Of a stretch of 64,000 nucleotides of DNA, positions 1 through 8,991 are shown piece by piece. The notes below the pieces were generated by a model. That model was not told where the DNA came from and did not search any database. It saw nothing but the letters and a program-made list of their open reading frames with translations. The DNA lies in NCBI RefSeq assembly GCF_000255455.1, contig NZ_JH621246.1:112969-176968 (forward strand), in the 5' to 3' direction. The position numbers and the translations under genes are program-made. The DNA comes from Aquimarina agarilytica ZC1. GTDB taxonomy: Bacteria; Bacteroidota; Bacteroidia; Flavobacteriales; Flavobacteriaceae. The first letter of the stretch is position 1. Each line of letters begins with the position of its first letter.

Positions 1-189
1 GGCTACTGTTGTTTTTTTTAACGCAAGAATGGTGAAAAAAAATAGCATATATGCGAAATTCTTATCAGTAAATCGTATAAAATGTATTTGCTAATATCAT
101 ATTAACATAAGCCGACAAATCAAAAAGCTATATGAAACCTCATTATATCATACTAAATAAGCTTAAGTTTTTAGACCTACCTGTACTAA

Positions 190-861
190 TTATAACTCAA
201 TAACTTTTGAAGCTTCTTTAATAAGTTGTGCTGTATTTTTCACCTTAAATTTTTCAATAAGATGTTTTCTGTGAGAAATTGCAGTATGATTACTAATAAA
301 AAGACGATCTGCTATTTGTTTCGAAGAAAAACCATCGGCAATCAATTTAAGTACCTCTTTTTCTCTTATTGAAATTAATTTGAAGTTTGTAAAACCACAT
401 GCTGTGTTTAGTTGTATACATTTTTCAATAGCTTCTTTTTCTGAAATATCATAATAATAATTTAATACCAGCGCTTCCTTTTCCAGATTAAATAATACAG
501 CTTCATGTTTGATATAAATTCTTTTTCCGCAAAAATTTGTGATATGATATTTTAATGAAAACACATTCCTATTTAAATTACTTGTAAAAAAGCTTTTTAA
601 TTTTTTTTCTACCGTAGTTGCCTCAACAAAATCGACTATTGAAAGACCATGTTTCCAATCTGATTCAAAAAAAACAGCATCATTACAACCTATAATTTTT
701 TGAAACGCTTTATTGTAATAAACTAATCTACCTTCTTTAACAGTACAAATACTAATAATCAATTTTTGTGATTGCTCACATGAATTTAAAATATTAGAAA
801 GCTTGGATCTTAATAGACATCCATCAATAAAAGATGATTTATTTTTTAAATTACAATACAT
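190..861 (-). CDS. PAS-like / LuxR-type HTH transcriptional regulator
   Basis: A 223-residue predicted cytoplasmic DNA-binding regulator. The C-terminal third (about residues 155-220) is a LuxR/GerE helix-turn-helix: it carries the typical SIREKEVLKLIADGFSSKQI start followed by the recognition helix region ISNHTAISHRKHL and a KF.VKNTAQL tail. The N-terminal half (about 35-140) resembles a PAS fold (YYNKAFQKIIG is the usual PAS 'NxAF..I.G' signature). There is no receiver domain with a phospho-acceptor Asp and no membrane segment, so it probably senses a small ligand or partner through PAS. It is divergent from leuC, about 375 bp away; a role in leucine genes is possible but unsupported. Domain assignment is fairly sure; target and signal are unknown. 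Confidence 0.8.
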   Translation of the reverse strand: MYCNLKNKSSFIDGCLLRSKLSNILNSCEQSQKLIISICTVKEGRLVYYNKAFQKIIGCNDAVFFESDWKHGLSIVDFVEATTVEKKLKSFFTSNLNRNVFSLKYHITNFCGKRIYIKHEAVLFNLEKEALVLNYYYDISEKEAIEKCIQLNTACGFTNFKLISIREKEVLKLIADGFSSKQIADRLFISNHTAISHRKHLIEKFKVKNTAQLIKEASKVIEL

Positions 862-1235
862 TTTAAGTTGGTTTCTTTGGTCAAAGTGTGTGTTTATAAA
901 ATTACTGAATTAGAGTAAGTTACATTCATGATTAACACCTTTTTATGAAGGGGATTTTCCCTATTTATGTTTATTTTAACAAGAACTATATATAGATTTT
1001 TCACATCCATTTAATTGAATTCACTTTAAATTTTAACGTGTAGTAATACTCATTTTTATCAAACCAAAGCAACTATAAAATCACAAATCCATTTTTGAAC
1101 ATCGTAATTCCAACTTATTTGAACCCGTTCTAATTAAATAATATTCGCAACTTTGAAGTCATATTTTCGTAAATTTGCAAATCCAAAAAAGTATTTTTTA
1201 ATTAGTTGCTTTTTTGATCGATAAAAAAAACCGAA
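862..1235. other. Intergenic region between the LuxR-type regulator and leuC
   Basis: 374 bp of AT-rich DNA between divergent genes. Apart from the leuC -7 element near its right end I see no ORF, leader peptide with leucine codons, or terminator-like hairpin that would indicate attenuation of the leu genes. Confidence 0.6.
1170..1177 (+). promoter_or_regulatory. Candidate leuC promoter -7 element
   Basis: TAAATTTG matches the Bacteroidetes -7 consensus TAnnTTTG exactly. A TTG lies only 14 nt upstream (1153-1155), shorter than the usual 17-23 nt, so the -33 is uncertain. Transcription from here would give a leader of about 50 nt before leuC. Confidence 0.5.
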
Positions 1236-2630
1236 ATGAGTAAGACATTATTTGACAAAGTATGGGATTCGCATGTAGTAAAACACGTTGAAGATGGACC
1301 AGACGTATTGTTCATAGACCGCCACATGGTGCATGAAGTAACAAGCCCTGTTGCTTTTTTAGGAATTGAAAACAGAGGTATTGACGTTTTATATCCTTCA
1401 AAAACATTTGCTACAGCAGATCACAACACTCCTACAATTAACCAGCACTTACCTGTTGCTGACCCACTTTCTGCTAATCAATTAAAGGCATTAGAAGAAA
1501 ACGCAGCTAAACACGGTATTAGTCACTGGGGATTAGGACACGAAAAAAATGGTATTGTACATGTTGTAGGACCAGAATATGGTATCACTCAACCTGGTGC
1601 AACTATAGTATGTGGTGATTCACATACATCTACTCACGGTGCTTTTGGAGCCATTGCTTTTGGTATTGGAACTTCGGAAGTTGAAATGGTATTGGCTACA
1701 CAATGTATTATGCAGCCTAAACCTAAAAAAATGCGTATTAACGTTAAAGGTGAATTGAGTTTTGGAGTTACTCCTAAGGATGTGGCTTTATACATTATTT
1801 CAAAATTAACCACATCTGGTGCTACAGGATATTTTGTAGAATATGCGGGTGATGTATTTGAAAATATGACTATGGAAGGTCGTATGACTGTTTGTAACCT
1901 TAGTATTGAAATGGGTGCCCGTGGAGGAATGATTGCTCCAGATGAGAAAACATTTGAATATGTAAAAGGTCGTGAATTCACTCCATCTGGTGCTGCTTGG
2001 GATAAGGCAATGGCTTACTGGGAAACTTTAAAAACTGACGACGATGCTGTTTTTGATAAAGAATTGACCTTTGATGCCGCAGATATTGAACCAATGATTA
2101 CTTATGGAACCAACCCTGGAATGGGAATGGGAATTTCTAAAAGTATACCAAATGCTGCCGATGTTGAAGGTGGTGTGGCTACCTACAAAAAGTCTTTAGG
2201 ATATATGGACTTTAGCGAAGGTGACGATATGATTGGTAAACCTATTGATTTTGTTTTTATAGGAAGTTGTACTAATGGGCGTATTGAAGATTTTAGAGCT
2301 TTTGCTTCTATCATTAAAGGACGCAAAAAAGCGGATCATGTAACCGCATGGTTAGTACCTGGATCACACAAAGTTGAAGCTGCTATTAAAGAAGAAGGTA
2401 TTTTAGATATTATTCACGAAGCTGGTTTTGAGTTACGTGAACCTGGATGTTCTGCTTGTTTAGCCATGAACGATGATAAAGTTCCTGCCGGAAAACTAGC
2501 CGTAAGTACTAGTAACCGTAACTTTGAAGGACGTCAAGGACCCGGATCAAGAACACTACTTGCTTCTCCTTTAGTTGCTGCTGCTGCTGCTGTTACCGGA
2601 AAAGTAACTGACCCACGTGAGTTAATGTAA
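1236..2630 (+). CDS. leuC: 3-isopropylmalate dehydratase large subunit
   Basis: Cytoplasmic Fe-S isomerase subunit that, with LeuD, converts 2-isopropylmalate to 3-isopropylmalate in leucine biosynthesis. The 464-residue length is normal for bacterial LeuC. The three iron-sulfur ligands are visible: Cys345 in [12 protein letters not shown] and Cys405/Cys408 in [11 protein letters not shown], at almost the same positions as in Escherichia coli LeuC. The aconitase-family stretch [13 protein letters not shown] is also present. The start [15 protein letters not shown] is the usual one. leuD follows after 93 bp containing a heptamer-repeat hairpin, and both end at one strong terminator, so they are probably co-transcribed. 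Confidence 0.97.
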   Translation: MSKTLFDKVWDSHVVKHVEDGPDVLFIDRHMVHEVTSPVAFLGIENRGIDVLYPSKTFATADHNTPTINQHLPVADPLSANQLKALEENAAKHGISHWGLGHEKNGIVHVVGPEYGITQPGATIVCGDSHTSTHGAFGAIAFGIGTSEVEMVLATQCIMQPKPKKMRINVKGELSFGVTPKDVALYIISKLTTSGATGYFVEYAGDVFENMTMEGRMTVCNLSIEMGARGGMIAPDEKTFEYVKGREFTPSGAAWDKAMAYWETLKTDDDAVFDKELTFDAADIEPMITYGTNPGMGMGISKSIPNAADVEGGVATYKKSLGYMDFSEGDDMIGKPIDFVFIGSCTNGRIEDFRAFASIIKGRKKADHVTAWLVPGSHKVEAAIKEEGILDIIHEAGFELREPGCSACLAMNDDKVPAGKLAVSTSNRNFEGRQGPGSRTLLASPLVAAAAAVTGKVTDPRELM

Positions 2631-2635
2631 AAACG

Positions 2636-2719
2636 CTATTAGCTATTAGCCCTTGGCTTTTAGCTTCAAACAAAATTATTAAAAGCCAACAGCCAAAAGC
2701 TAAAGGCCAAAAGCTAAAA
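2636..2719. repeat. Inverted heptamer array between leuC and leuD
   Basis: On the right, five heptamers in strict 7-nt phase: GCCAACA, GCCAAAA, GCTAAAG, GCCAAAA, GCTAAAA (2685-2719), ending 4 nt before the leuD ATG. On the left, the reverse-complement type occurs: CTATTAG, CTATTAG, CCCTTGG, CTTTTAG (2636-2663). The two arrays can pair over a short loop. The same unit type recurs upstream of tonB (48862-48917). It is not coding and not a CRISPR array. Confidence 0.85.
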
Positions 2720-2723
2720 AATT

Positions 2724-3320
2724 ATGGCATACGATAAATTCGAAATATTAAAAAGTACCGCTGTACCACTTCCTATAGAAAATGTGGATACAGATCAAAT
2801 CATACCTGCTCGTTTTTTAAAAGCAACTGAGCGTAAAGGTTTCGGAGATAATTTATTCCGTGACTGGAGGTATAACAATGATAATACACCCAAAGCTGAT
2901 TTCGTTTTAAACGACGCTACTTACTCTGGAAAAATCCTTGTAGGAGGAAAAAACTTTGGTTCTGGATCATCACGTGAGCATGCTGCATGGGCAGTTTACG
3001 ATTATGGATTCCGTTGTGTAATTTCAAGCTTTTTTGCAGATATTTTTAAAGGAAACTGTTTAAACATAGGCGTACTTCCTGTACAAGTAAGTGCCGAATT
3101 TGCTGAAAAAGTTTTTGCAGCCATAGAAGCTGATCCAAATACAGAGATTGAAGTAAACTTACCTGAGCAAAAAGTAACTTTATTGGCTACTGGCGAAAGT
3201 GAGTCTTTTGATATCAATGGATATAAAAAAGGAAATATGTTGAACGGTTTTGATGATATTGATTACCTTCAAAATATTAAAAAGGATATTACAGCTTTTG
3301 CTGAAGAGTTACCTTTATAG
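2724..3320 (+). CDS. leuD: 3-isopropylmalate dehydratase small subunit
   Basis: 198-residue partner of LeuC in the second step of leucine biosynthesis; it provides the swivelling aconitase C-terminal domain. Recognisable family sequence includes VDTDQIIPARFLK near residues 19-31 and the substrate-binding loop NFGSGSSREHAAWA at about 77-90. Length agrees with family members (about 190-205). The ATG at 2724 follows the heptamer array directly. The gene ends 18 nt before a strong intrinsic terminator, separating leuCD from leuA. Confidence 0.96.
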   Translation: MAYDKFEILKSTAVPLPIENVDTDQIIPARFLKATERKGFGDNLFRDWRYNNDNTPKADFVLNDATYSGKILVGGKNFGSGSSREHAAWAVYDYGFRCVISSFFADIFKGNCLNIGVLPVQVSAEFAEKVFAAIEADPNTEIEVNLPEQKVTLLATGESESFDINGYKKGNMLNGFDDIDYLQNIKKDITAFAEELPL

Positions 3321-3338
3321 TATAAAAACATTTATTAC

Positions 3339-3374
3339 AAAAAGCGTTTTAACTATAAAGTTAAGACGCTTTTT
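3339..3374 (+). terminator. Intrinsic terminator after leuD
   Basis: A 16-bp stem (AAAAAGCGTTTTAACT paired with AGTTAAGACGCTTTTT, one G-U pair) with a 4-nt loop and a U-tract. Near symmetry means it could act from both sides. Confidence 0.88.
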
Positions 3375-3466
3375 GCTTTTCTGCTTCGATTTATATCAAA
3401 TTGCTTACAAAACAATGTGATATTAATCAATAATAGTATTGAATATAGAATTTCATAAGTACTAAA

Positions 3467-4993
3467 ATGAACAAAAGACATATAGAAATAATGGACACCA
3501 CACTTCGTGATGGTGAACAAACTTCAGGAGTATCATTTTCAGCTTCCGAAAAATTAACCTTGGCTAAATTATTACTTTTAGAACTTAAAGTAGATCGCAT
3601 TGAAATTGCTTCTGCTCGAGTTTCCAAAGGTGAATTCCAAGCGGTAACCGACATTACCTCATGGGCAGAAAAACAAGGTTTAATTGATCGTATTGAAGTA
3701 TTGTGTTTTGTTGACAGAGGAATTTCTATACAATGGATGCTTGATGCTGGTGCAAAAGTACAAAATCTACTAACCAAAGGTTCTTTAAATCATTTAACCC
3801 ACCAACTAAAAAAAACACCAGAACAGCACTTTGAGGACATTTCAAGTAATATCGAACTAGCTACCAGTAAAGGAATAGCAACTAATGTATACCTCGAAGA
3901 CTGGAGTAATGGAATGCGGGATTCCAAGGAATACGTACTACAATATCTTGATTTTTTAGCTACACAACCTATTAAACGTGTGTTGCTACCAGATACACTA
4001 GGTGTACTCACTTATGAGGAGTCAAAAAAATTCATCACTGAATTAGTTGAACGCTATCCCAATATGCACTTTGATTTTCATGCCCATAATGACTATGATT
4101 TAAGTGTTGCCAATATTATGGAAGCTATAAAAGCTGGGGCACATGGCCTCCACCTTACTATGAATGGTATGGGAGAGCGTGCAGGTAATGCACCAATGGC
4201 TAGTGCTATAGCAGTGATTAATGATTTTATGGCCGATATTAAAATCAATGTTGAAGAAAAGGCGCTTTACAAAGTAAGTAAGTTAGTAGAAAATTTTTCA
4301 GGTTTTAGAATCCCTGTAAATAAGCCTGTTGTAGGTGATAACGTGTTTACACAAACTGCGGGAATCCATGCCGATGGCGATAATAAAAAGAACCTGTATT
4401 TTAATGATTTACTTCCAGAACGTTTTGGTCGTAAACGTAAATACGCTTTGGGAAAAACTTCGGGTAAAGCTAATATTGAAAAAAACTTACAAGAATTAGG
4501 TTTAGAGCTTAACGCAGAAGAAATAAAAAAAATAACACAACGTATTATTGAGTTGGGTGATAAAAAAGAGGTACTTACTAAAGATGACCTTCCATATATC
4601 ATTTCCGACGTTTTAGACAACGGTACTTTAGAGCAGACTGTTCTTGTAGAATCATACGTATTAACACACGCTAAAGGCTTAAAACCCTCCACTACTGTTT
4701 CGGTAAGAATCGAAGGTGTATTGTATGAGGAACACGCCCAAGGAGATGGTCAGTTTGACGCTTTTATGAATGCCCTTAGAAAGCTTTACACGAAAAGGAA
4801 TAAAACTATCCCAGAATTGATTGACTACTCTGTTCGTATACCTCCAGGAAGTCATTCCGACGCTTTATGCGAAACTGTAATTACTTGGAAAGACGAAAAT
4901 AAGGAATTTGTTTCCAGAGGTTTAGATTCTGACCAAACCGTTTCAGCTATAAAAGCTACTGAAAAAATGCTAAACATTAACGAATTAAATTAA
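3467..4993 (+). CDS. leuA: 2-isopropylmalate synthase family enzyme (LeuA-like, possibly citramalate synthase)
   Basis: 508-residue enzyme condensing acetyl-CoA with a 2-oxo acid. The HMGL-like TIM barrel (about residues 5-270) has the metal and base motif DTTLRDGEQTSG at its start and the HAHND motif near residue 204. The C-terminal part (about 380-505) looks like the LeuA dimer/allosteric domain that binds the end product. It sits between leuCD and leuB, which argues for the first step of leucine synthesis. Family members of this Bacteroidetes type have also been called (R)-citramalate synthase, and sequence alone does not settle whether 2-oxoisovalerate or pyruvate is the substrate. It has terminators on both sides, so it is probably its own transcription unit. 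Confidence 0.85.
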   Translation: MNKRHIEIMDTTLRDGEQTSGVSFSASEKLTLAKLLLLELKVDRIEIASARVSKGEFQAVTDITSWAEKQGLIDRIEVLCFVDRGISIQWMLDAGAKVQNLLTKGSLNHLTHQLKKTPEQHFEDISSNIELATSKGIATNVYLEDWSNGMRDSKEYVLQYLDFLATQPIKRVLLPDTLGVLTYEESKKFITELVERYPNMHFDFHAHNDYDLSVANIMEAIKAGAHGLHLTMNGMGERAGNAPMASAIAVINDFMADIKINVEEKALYKVSKLVENFSGFRIPVNKPVVGDNVFTQTAGIHADGDNKKNLYFNDLLPERFGRKRKYALGKTSGKANIEKNLQELGLELNAEEIKKITQRIIELGDKKEVLTKDDLPYIISDVLDNGTLEQTVLVESYVLTHAKGLKPSTTVSVRIEGVLYEEHAQGDGQFDAFMNALRKLYTKRNKTIPELIDYSVRIPPGSHSDALCETVITWKDENKEFVSRGLDSDQTVSAIKATEKMLNINELN

Positions 4994-5015
4994 TTTTTTA
5001 CACTCTATGTATAAC

Positions 5016-5052
5016 AAAAGCCCACCTAAATTTTATTTAAGCGGGCTTTTTA
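5016..5052 (+). terminator. Intrinsic terminator after leuA
   Basis: AAAAGCCC pairs with GGGCTTTT across a loop that itself contains complementary TAAAT/ATTTA, and it is followed by a short T-run. Confidence 0.85.
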
Positions 5053-5264
5053 ACAAGCTATCATCAATTAAAATTAAAAAGGGTTCAATTTTTGTTAAGC
5101 CTATCCCCCGAAATTTTTAACTCATACATTTTACTAAAAAACGTACTAGTCAAACCCTTTTAATTTATGCTCGCAATAATTAAATACTTAACTATACTGT
5201 AAAAAAAATGAGCTTTTAATCTTACGTAACATTTATAATTATTAAACACCTAATTATATGTGAT

Positions 5265-5330
5265 TATTTTTGATAATATCAAATTTATGTAATTTACTAA
5301 TTAATTTACCCCCTGTTTTCAGGGGTTTTT
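5265..5330 (+). ncRNA. Possible very short transcript: -7 element plus orphan terminator
   Basis: TATTTTTG at 5265-5272 fits TAnnTTTG. The hairpin CCCCTG-tttt-CAGGGG followed by TTTTTATT at 5313-5333 is a good intrinsic terminator in the + direction only. No ORF lies between them. The predicted product would be about 50 nt. It may instead be a leftover or secondary terminator. Weak call. Confidence 0.25.
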
Positions 5331-5428
5331 ATTCTTTTTATTTATCTGTTATTATCAAAAATTTTGAAATGATCTATTGATTTTCTATAGATTACATTAA
5401 AGAGTTTCTTTTGACAATTCCTCTCCTT

Positions 5429-5629
5429 TTATATTGTAACTGTTTTCCAGATGTAACAATTTTCTCTAAAAATCAATGAGATTCTTTCAGAACTATCTCC
5501 AATACTAAATTCAAAAAAAGCGAAACATTCATTTCTTAATATTGACCGAATTAAAGGAGAATTATTTGCTACAAAATTTATTGAATCCATTGTACCTATT
5601 TTTTGAAAGGCTGTTTTGGAATCTATCAT
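5429..5629 (-). CDS. Doubtful 66-residue hypothetical protein
   Basis: A reading frame of 66 codons with ordinary-looking amino-acid composition (it contains KTAFQKIG near the start, faintly PAS-like) but no recognisable domain, no clear promoter and no partner gene. The frame continues open for a further 23 codons after its stop, so it could also be a decayed fragment of a larger regulator. I do not recognise a function and think it may not be expressed. Confidence 0.2.
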   Translation of the reverse strand: MIDSKTAFQKIGTMDSINFVANNSPLIRSILRNECFAFFEFSIGDSSERISLIFRENCYIWKTVTI

Positions 5630-5708
5630 TATATTGTATTGAATAAAGTATTGCTAGTTTATGCTTTTACTCCTATTAATTAACTATGCAAAACATACTT
5701 TAATGTGG

Positions 5709-5716
5709 TATATTTG
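5709..5716 (+). promoter_or_regulatory. Candidate leuB promoter -7 element
   Basis: TATATTTG is a perfect TAnnTTTG element 38 nt before the leuB ATG at 5754. Its position favours that ATG over the upstream in-frame ATG at 5661. No clear TTG is visible at the right distance upstream. Confidence 0.5.
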
Positions 5717-5753
5717 TCTCGAATTAAGATTAAAGTTCAAAAAAATCATACAA

Positions 5754-6812
5754 ATGAAATTAAATATAGCACTACTTGCCGGTGACGGTATTGGACCCGA
5801 AGTAATTGATCAAGCAGTAAAAGTTTGTGACGCTGTGGCCACAAAGTTTAACCATGACATTAGCTGGACACCTGCATTAACCGGTGCAGCAGCTATTGAT
5901 GCTGTTGGTGAACCTTATCCTGATGAAACTCACAATATTTGTGTAGCTGCTGATGCGGTTCTTTTTGGTGCTATTGGACACCCTCGTTTTGACAATGATC
6001 CTTCTGCCAAAGTACGCCCAGAACAAGGTTTACTTAAAATGCGTAAAAAATTAGGATTATTTGCTAACGTACGCCCAACATTTACTTTCCCTTCTTTAAT
6101 TGATAAATCACCTTTAAAAGAAGAACGCATTAAAGGTACCGACTTAGTTTTTTTACGTGAATTAACTGGGGGTATCTATTTTGGTGAAAAAGGAAGAAAA
6201 GATGGAGGTGAAACTGCTTTTGACAACTGTGTTTACACCCGTGCAGAAGTACAACGTTTAGCTAAAAAAGGTTTTGAATTAGCTATGACACGCACAAAAA
6301 AGCTATGTTGTGTTGATAAAGCTAACGTATTGGAAACTTCAAGACTTTGGAGAGAAACTGTACAGGCTATGGAAAAAGATTATCCTGAAGTTGAAGTATC
6401 TTATGAATTTGTTGATGCAGTGGCTATGCGTTTAGTACAATGGCCAAATAGCTATGATGTTTTAATCACTGAAAACTTATTTGGAGATATTTTAACAGAT
6501 GAAGCTTCTGTAATTTCTGGATCTATGGGATTAATGCCTTCTGCTTCTGTAGGAGAAAAAACATCTTTATACGAACCAATACATGGTTCATACCCGCAAG
6601 CTGCTGGTAAAGATATCGCCAATCCACTTGCTACTGTATTATCCGCTGCAATGATGTTCGAGGATGCTTTTGGTTTAAAAGAAGAAGCTGAAGCTATTCG
6701 TAATGTAGTAAACAAATCATTAGCTGAAGCCATCGTTACTGAAGATTTAGCTGCAGGTGGAAAAGCTTACAAAACAAGTGAAATTGGAGATTGGTTAGCT
6801 AAAAACATATAA
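5754..6812 (+). CDS. leuB: 3-isopropylmalate dehydrogenase
   Basis: 352-residue NAD-dependent oxidative decarboxylase giving 2-oxoisocaproate, the third leucine-specific step. Family motifs are all present: LLAGDGIGPEV at the N terminus, FLRELTGGIYFG (substrate loop), CCVDKANVLE with catalytic Lys, ENLFGDILTDEAS with metal-binding Asp, and EPIHGSYPQAAGKDIANP for NAD binding. The start MKLNIALLAGDG gives the standard family N terminus. The frame is open upstream to an ATG at 5661, which would add 31 residues unlike the family and lie upstream of a good promoter element, so I reject it. A strong terminator follows. Confidence 0.96.
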   Translation: MKLNIALLAGDGIGPEVIDQAVKVCDAVATKFNHDISWTPALTGAAAIDAVGEPYPDETHNICVAADAVLFGAIGHPRFDNDPSAKVRPEQGLLKMRKKLGLFANVRPTFTFPSLIDKSPLKEERIKGTDLVFLRELTGGIYFGEKGRKDGGETAFDNCVYTRAEVQRLAKKGFELAMTRTKKLCCVDKANVLETSRLWRETVQAMEKDYPEVEVSYEFVDAVAMRLVQWPNSYDVLITENLFGDILTDEASVISGSMGLMPSASVGEKTSLYEPIHGSYPQAAGKDIANPLATVLSAAMMFEDAFGLKEEAEAIRNVVNKSLAEAIVTEDLAAGGKAYKTSEIGDWLAKNI

Positions 6813-6836
6813 TTACATCCCAACATTAATAATACC

Positions 6837-6869
6837 AGGCCACTTTCTGCAACGAGAGTGGCCTTTTTT
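6837..6869 (+). terminator. Intrinsic terminator after leuB
   Basis: AGGCCACT pairs with AGTGGCCT across a 12-nt loop, followed by six or more T residues. Confidence 0.88.
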
Positions 6870-6938
6870 AGTATTTTTGACAAGCAGCTTAAAAATTCTG
6901 TATGCTTATTTTAAGTATACTTTTGATTATTATTTTTT

Positions 6939-7496
6939 ATGAAGACTATTTCAATAACACTAATTTTAATATCTACATTAATCTTAGGATGTAATAAATC
7001 ACAAAAACTTCAAAACACTACTAAAAGTATCGTATTGGATAGTTTACAACGAAAGACAAACCGTATAACTATTCAAAATTCAACCCATAAAATACCTAAA
7101 ATATTAAAAGATGACGCTAATTTTGAAGCCTTATCAAAAAATATTGACACCCTAAATACGATTTCATTTGCTTTAATGGAAGCTAATGTTATTTCAATTA
7201 ATGAAAATATTGAAGAACTTATAGAAACACTTCCTAAAGAGTACAAAAACAAAAGTATTTTAAGTCGACTTAATGAAATGTATACTTACTCTAAAGATGT
7301 GGCTTACCGAATTACAAAACAAAGAAAAGACACTGCTGTATTAAATAAAAAAGCTTCAAAAATAATTATTGGCTATAATCATCTACTTACACAAATAGAC
7401 GAAACTACCTTTAAACTTCCCGAAGATTTTAAAAAAGAACTAGAGCGTGAAAAAGAAATAAAAAAAGACACCATAGCTGTTGAACCATTATTTTAA
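6939..7496 (+). CDS. Hypothetical lipoprotein
   Basis: 185 residues. The N terminus is a type II signal peptide with lipobox LILGC (Cys18), so the mature protein is predicted to be lipid-anchored in the envelope. The rest is polar and mainly helical-looking, rich in Lys, Glu and Asn, with no motif I recognise. It stands alone: leuB's terminator precedes it and it converges with the phosphoethanolamine-transferase-like gene 16 bp downstream. Function unknown. Confidence 0.7.
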   Translation: MKTISITLILISTLILGCNKSQKLQNTTKSIVLDSLQRKTNRITIQNSTHKIPKILKDDANFEALSKNIDTLNTISFALMEANVISINENIEELIETLPKEYKNKSILSRLNEMYTYSKDVAYRITKQRKDTAVLNKKASKIIIGYNHLLTQIDETTFKLPEDFKKELEREKEIKKDTIAVEPLF

Positions 7497-7512
7497 CCAA
7501 TTAAGTTTCTTG

Positions 7513-8991
7513 CTAGTTACTTTTTCTTATTTCAAAAACATTTAGTAGCATGTCATAAATTAAATCTGTTTTTAAACTTTTATCTTTTAGACTTTTAAAA
7601 AAAGACACCTTTTCCGGATACTCCTCTTTAAATTTATTTGAATACCAAATTATAAATGCCGGATTAGTCAACTCCTTCCCATCATGAGCATGCAACCACT
7701 TACCCTCCTCTCCTAAAGACTCTCCATGATCAGAAATATAAATCATTACACTTGGTTTTTCTATTTTTTCTAGTTTCCTTATTGTATGATCTAGAAAAAG
7801 ATCTAGATAAACAATCGTATTATCATAAGAGTTAACCAATTGCTCTTTAGACATCGCTGGTATATACTTACTATCAATTACTGGTGTATATTTTCTTTCA
7901 GTCTCATTATATCTATCTTCATACCACCAATGGCTACCGATCATATGCATTGTTATCAAATGATTCAAATTACCTTTTTTCAGTGATTCTTCAAAATAAG
8001 GCAATAAAGCCTCATCCTTTAATTTATTAAAACTTGAAATTGATTTAAACTTATCAATAATATTCACTTCATCATTTTCCAAAACTATAGACTCATAACT
8101 ACTCTCTAACAATTGATTACCTATCCATGAAGTATTAACATTAGCACTGTTCAATACACTATAAATACTTTTAACTTTTTTTTTGCTAGACTCATTTATT
8201 GATTCATCCGTTAAAATTTGAGGTAAACTAATTGCCGTATATGTTTTATTTGTATACATTTTCCTATAAGACAAGCAGTTACTTATATTTAACAAATTAG
8301 GAGTTGTTTCCCTAAAATATCCATTAATTTGCAAATGATCTGCTCTAACCGTTTCTCCTAAAATCAAAACTACTTTTAAACCTGAAACATCAGCATTATA
8401 CTCGCCATTTACTACACTTTCAAATACCTTCTCTTTCTTTTCTAAAAATTCTTCAAAACTAGAAATCAAACTATATGGCTGTCTAATTTTAAATGTATTA
8501 TGCCTACGACTTTCAATTAAAGGAAAAATCAAAATCAACAATACACTTATAACTGAAAATAAAGTACTATTTTTTTTAACATCAACTTTATTATATTTAT
8601 TTAGTAAAATCACTAAACTAATTAACAGCATTGTTAAATAATTAAACAATTCTACTGTAAAAAAATCTTTAATTATATAAATTTTGCTTTGGAAGACTGC
8701 ATCTAATAATGAAGAAGTTACAGATATATCCATGGTATATATCCCAAATCCTAATAATCCATAAATTATGTACAAAAATGGAAACAGTAATTTAAACACA
8801 TACTTATTAAGTGACAAAAAAAACAAGACCCCAGCCACAGAGGATTGCAATAAAATTAGATGAACTAAATAGATTAGAGTATCCTTGAATCCATTTAATG
8901 GCAAATGATAATAAGATGCCCCTGTTACAAAAAAAACAACAGACACATTTAATAGTAAATGAAACTCAATATTACCTTTTATTTCTTGCAT
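7513..8991 (-). CDS. Phosphoethanolamine transferase-like sulfatase-fold membrane enzyme
   Basis: 492 residues, EptA/Mcr type architecture. About five membrane segments occupy residues 10-160, followed by an extracytoplasmic alkaline-phosphatase-fold domain from about 200. Visible active-site elements are LILGETVRADH (metal-binding Glu), the nucleophile region TNKTYTAISLP with Thr250 as the likely phospho-acceptor, YISDHGESLGE and LHAHDG. Family members move phosphoethanolamine from phosphatidylethanolamine to lipid A or other surface glycans. It overlaps the upstream acyltransferase gene by 20 bp, so the two are co-transcribed and likely decorate one surface polymer. DNA here is noticeably more AT-rich than the neighbours. 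Exact acceptor unknown. Confidence 0.82.
   Translation of the reverse strand: MQEIKGNIEFHLLLNVSVVFFVTGASYYHLPLNGFKDTLIYLVHLILLQSSVAGVLFFLSLNKYVFKLLFPFLYIIYGLLGFGIYTMDISVTSSLLDAVFQSKIYIIKDFFTVELFNYLTMLLISLVILLNKYNKVDVKKNSTLFSVISVLLILIFPLIESRRHNTFKIRQPYSLISSFEEFLEKKEKVFESVVNGEYNADVSGLKVVLILGETVRADHLQINGYFRETTPNLLNISNCLSYRKMYTNKTYTAISLPQILTDESINESSKKKVKSIYSVLNSANVNTSWIGNQLLESSYESIVLENDEVNIIDKFKSISSFNKLKDEALLPYFEESLKKGNLNHLITMHMIGSHWWYEDRYNETERKYTPVIDSKYIPAMSKEQLVNSYDNTIVYLDLFLDHTIRKLEKIEKPSVMIYISDHGESLGEEGKWLHAHDGKELTNPAFIIWYSNKFKEEYPEKVSFFKSLKDKSLKTDLIYDMLLNVFEIRKSN

Larger units (their letters stand above)
5053..5753. other. Long intergenic region before leuB
   Basis: About 700 bp between the leuA terminator and leuB. 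It holds an orphan + strand terminator-like hairpin (5312-5330), a possible -7 element in front of it (5265-5272), a doubtful 66-codon reading frame on the minus strand (5429-5629), an ATG followed by five leucine codons at 5661 in frame with leuB, and the leuB -7 element (5709-5716). The rest is AT-rich sequence in which I see nothing. Confidence 0.6.

Noticed and set aside
190-1235. Dedicated regulator of the leu genes
   Set aside because: The PAS-LuxR gene is merely adjacent and divergent; no shared palindrome was seen at leuC, leuA and leuB to support control.
1634-1981. 115-codon frame antisense to leuC, and similar antisense frames in leuA, leuB and gmk
   Set aside because: They lie wholly opposite strongly conserved coding sequence, have low-complexity composition and no promoter or family match.
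5661-5753. N-terminal extension of LeuB by 31 residues
   Set aside because: It adds non-family sequence and contains the -7 element of the likely promoter; the ATG at 5754 gives the standard LeuB start. The leucine-codon run is kept as a finding only.
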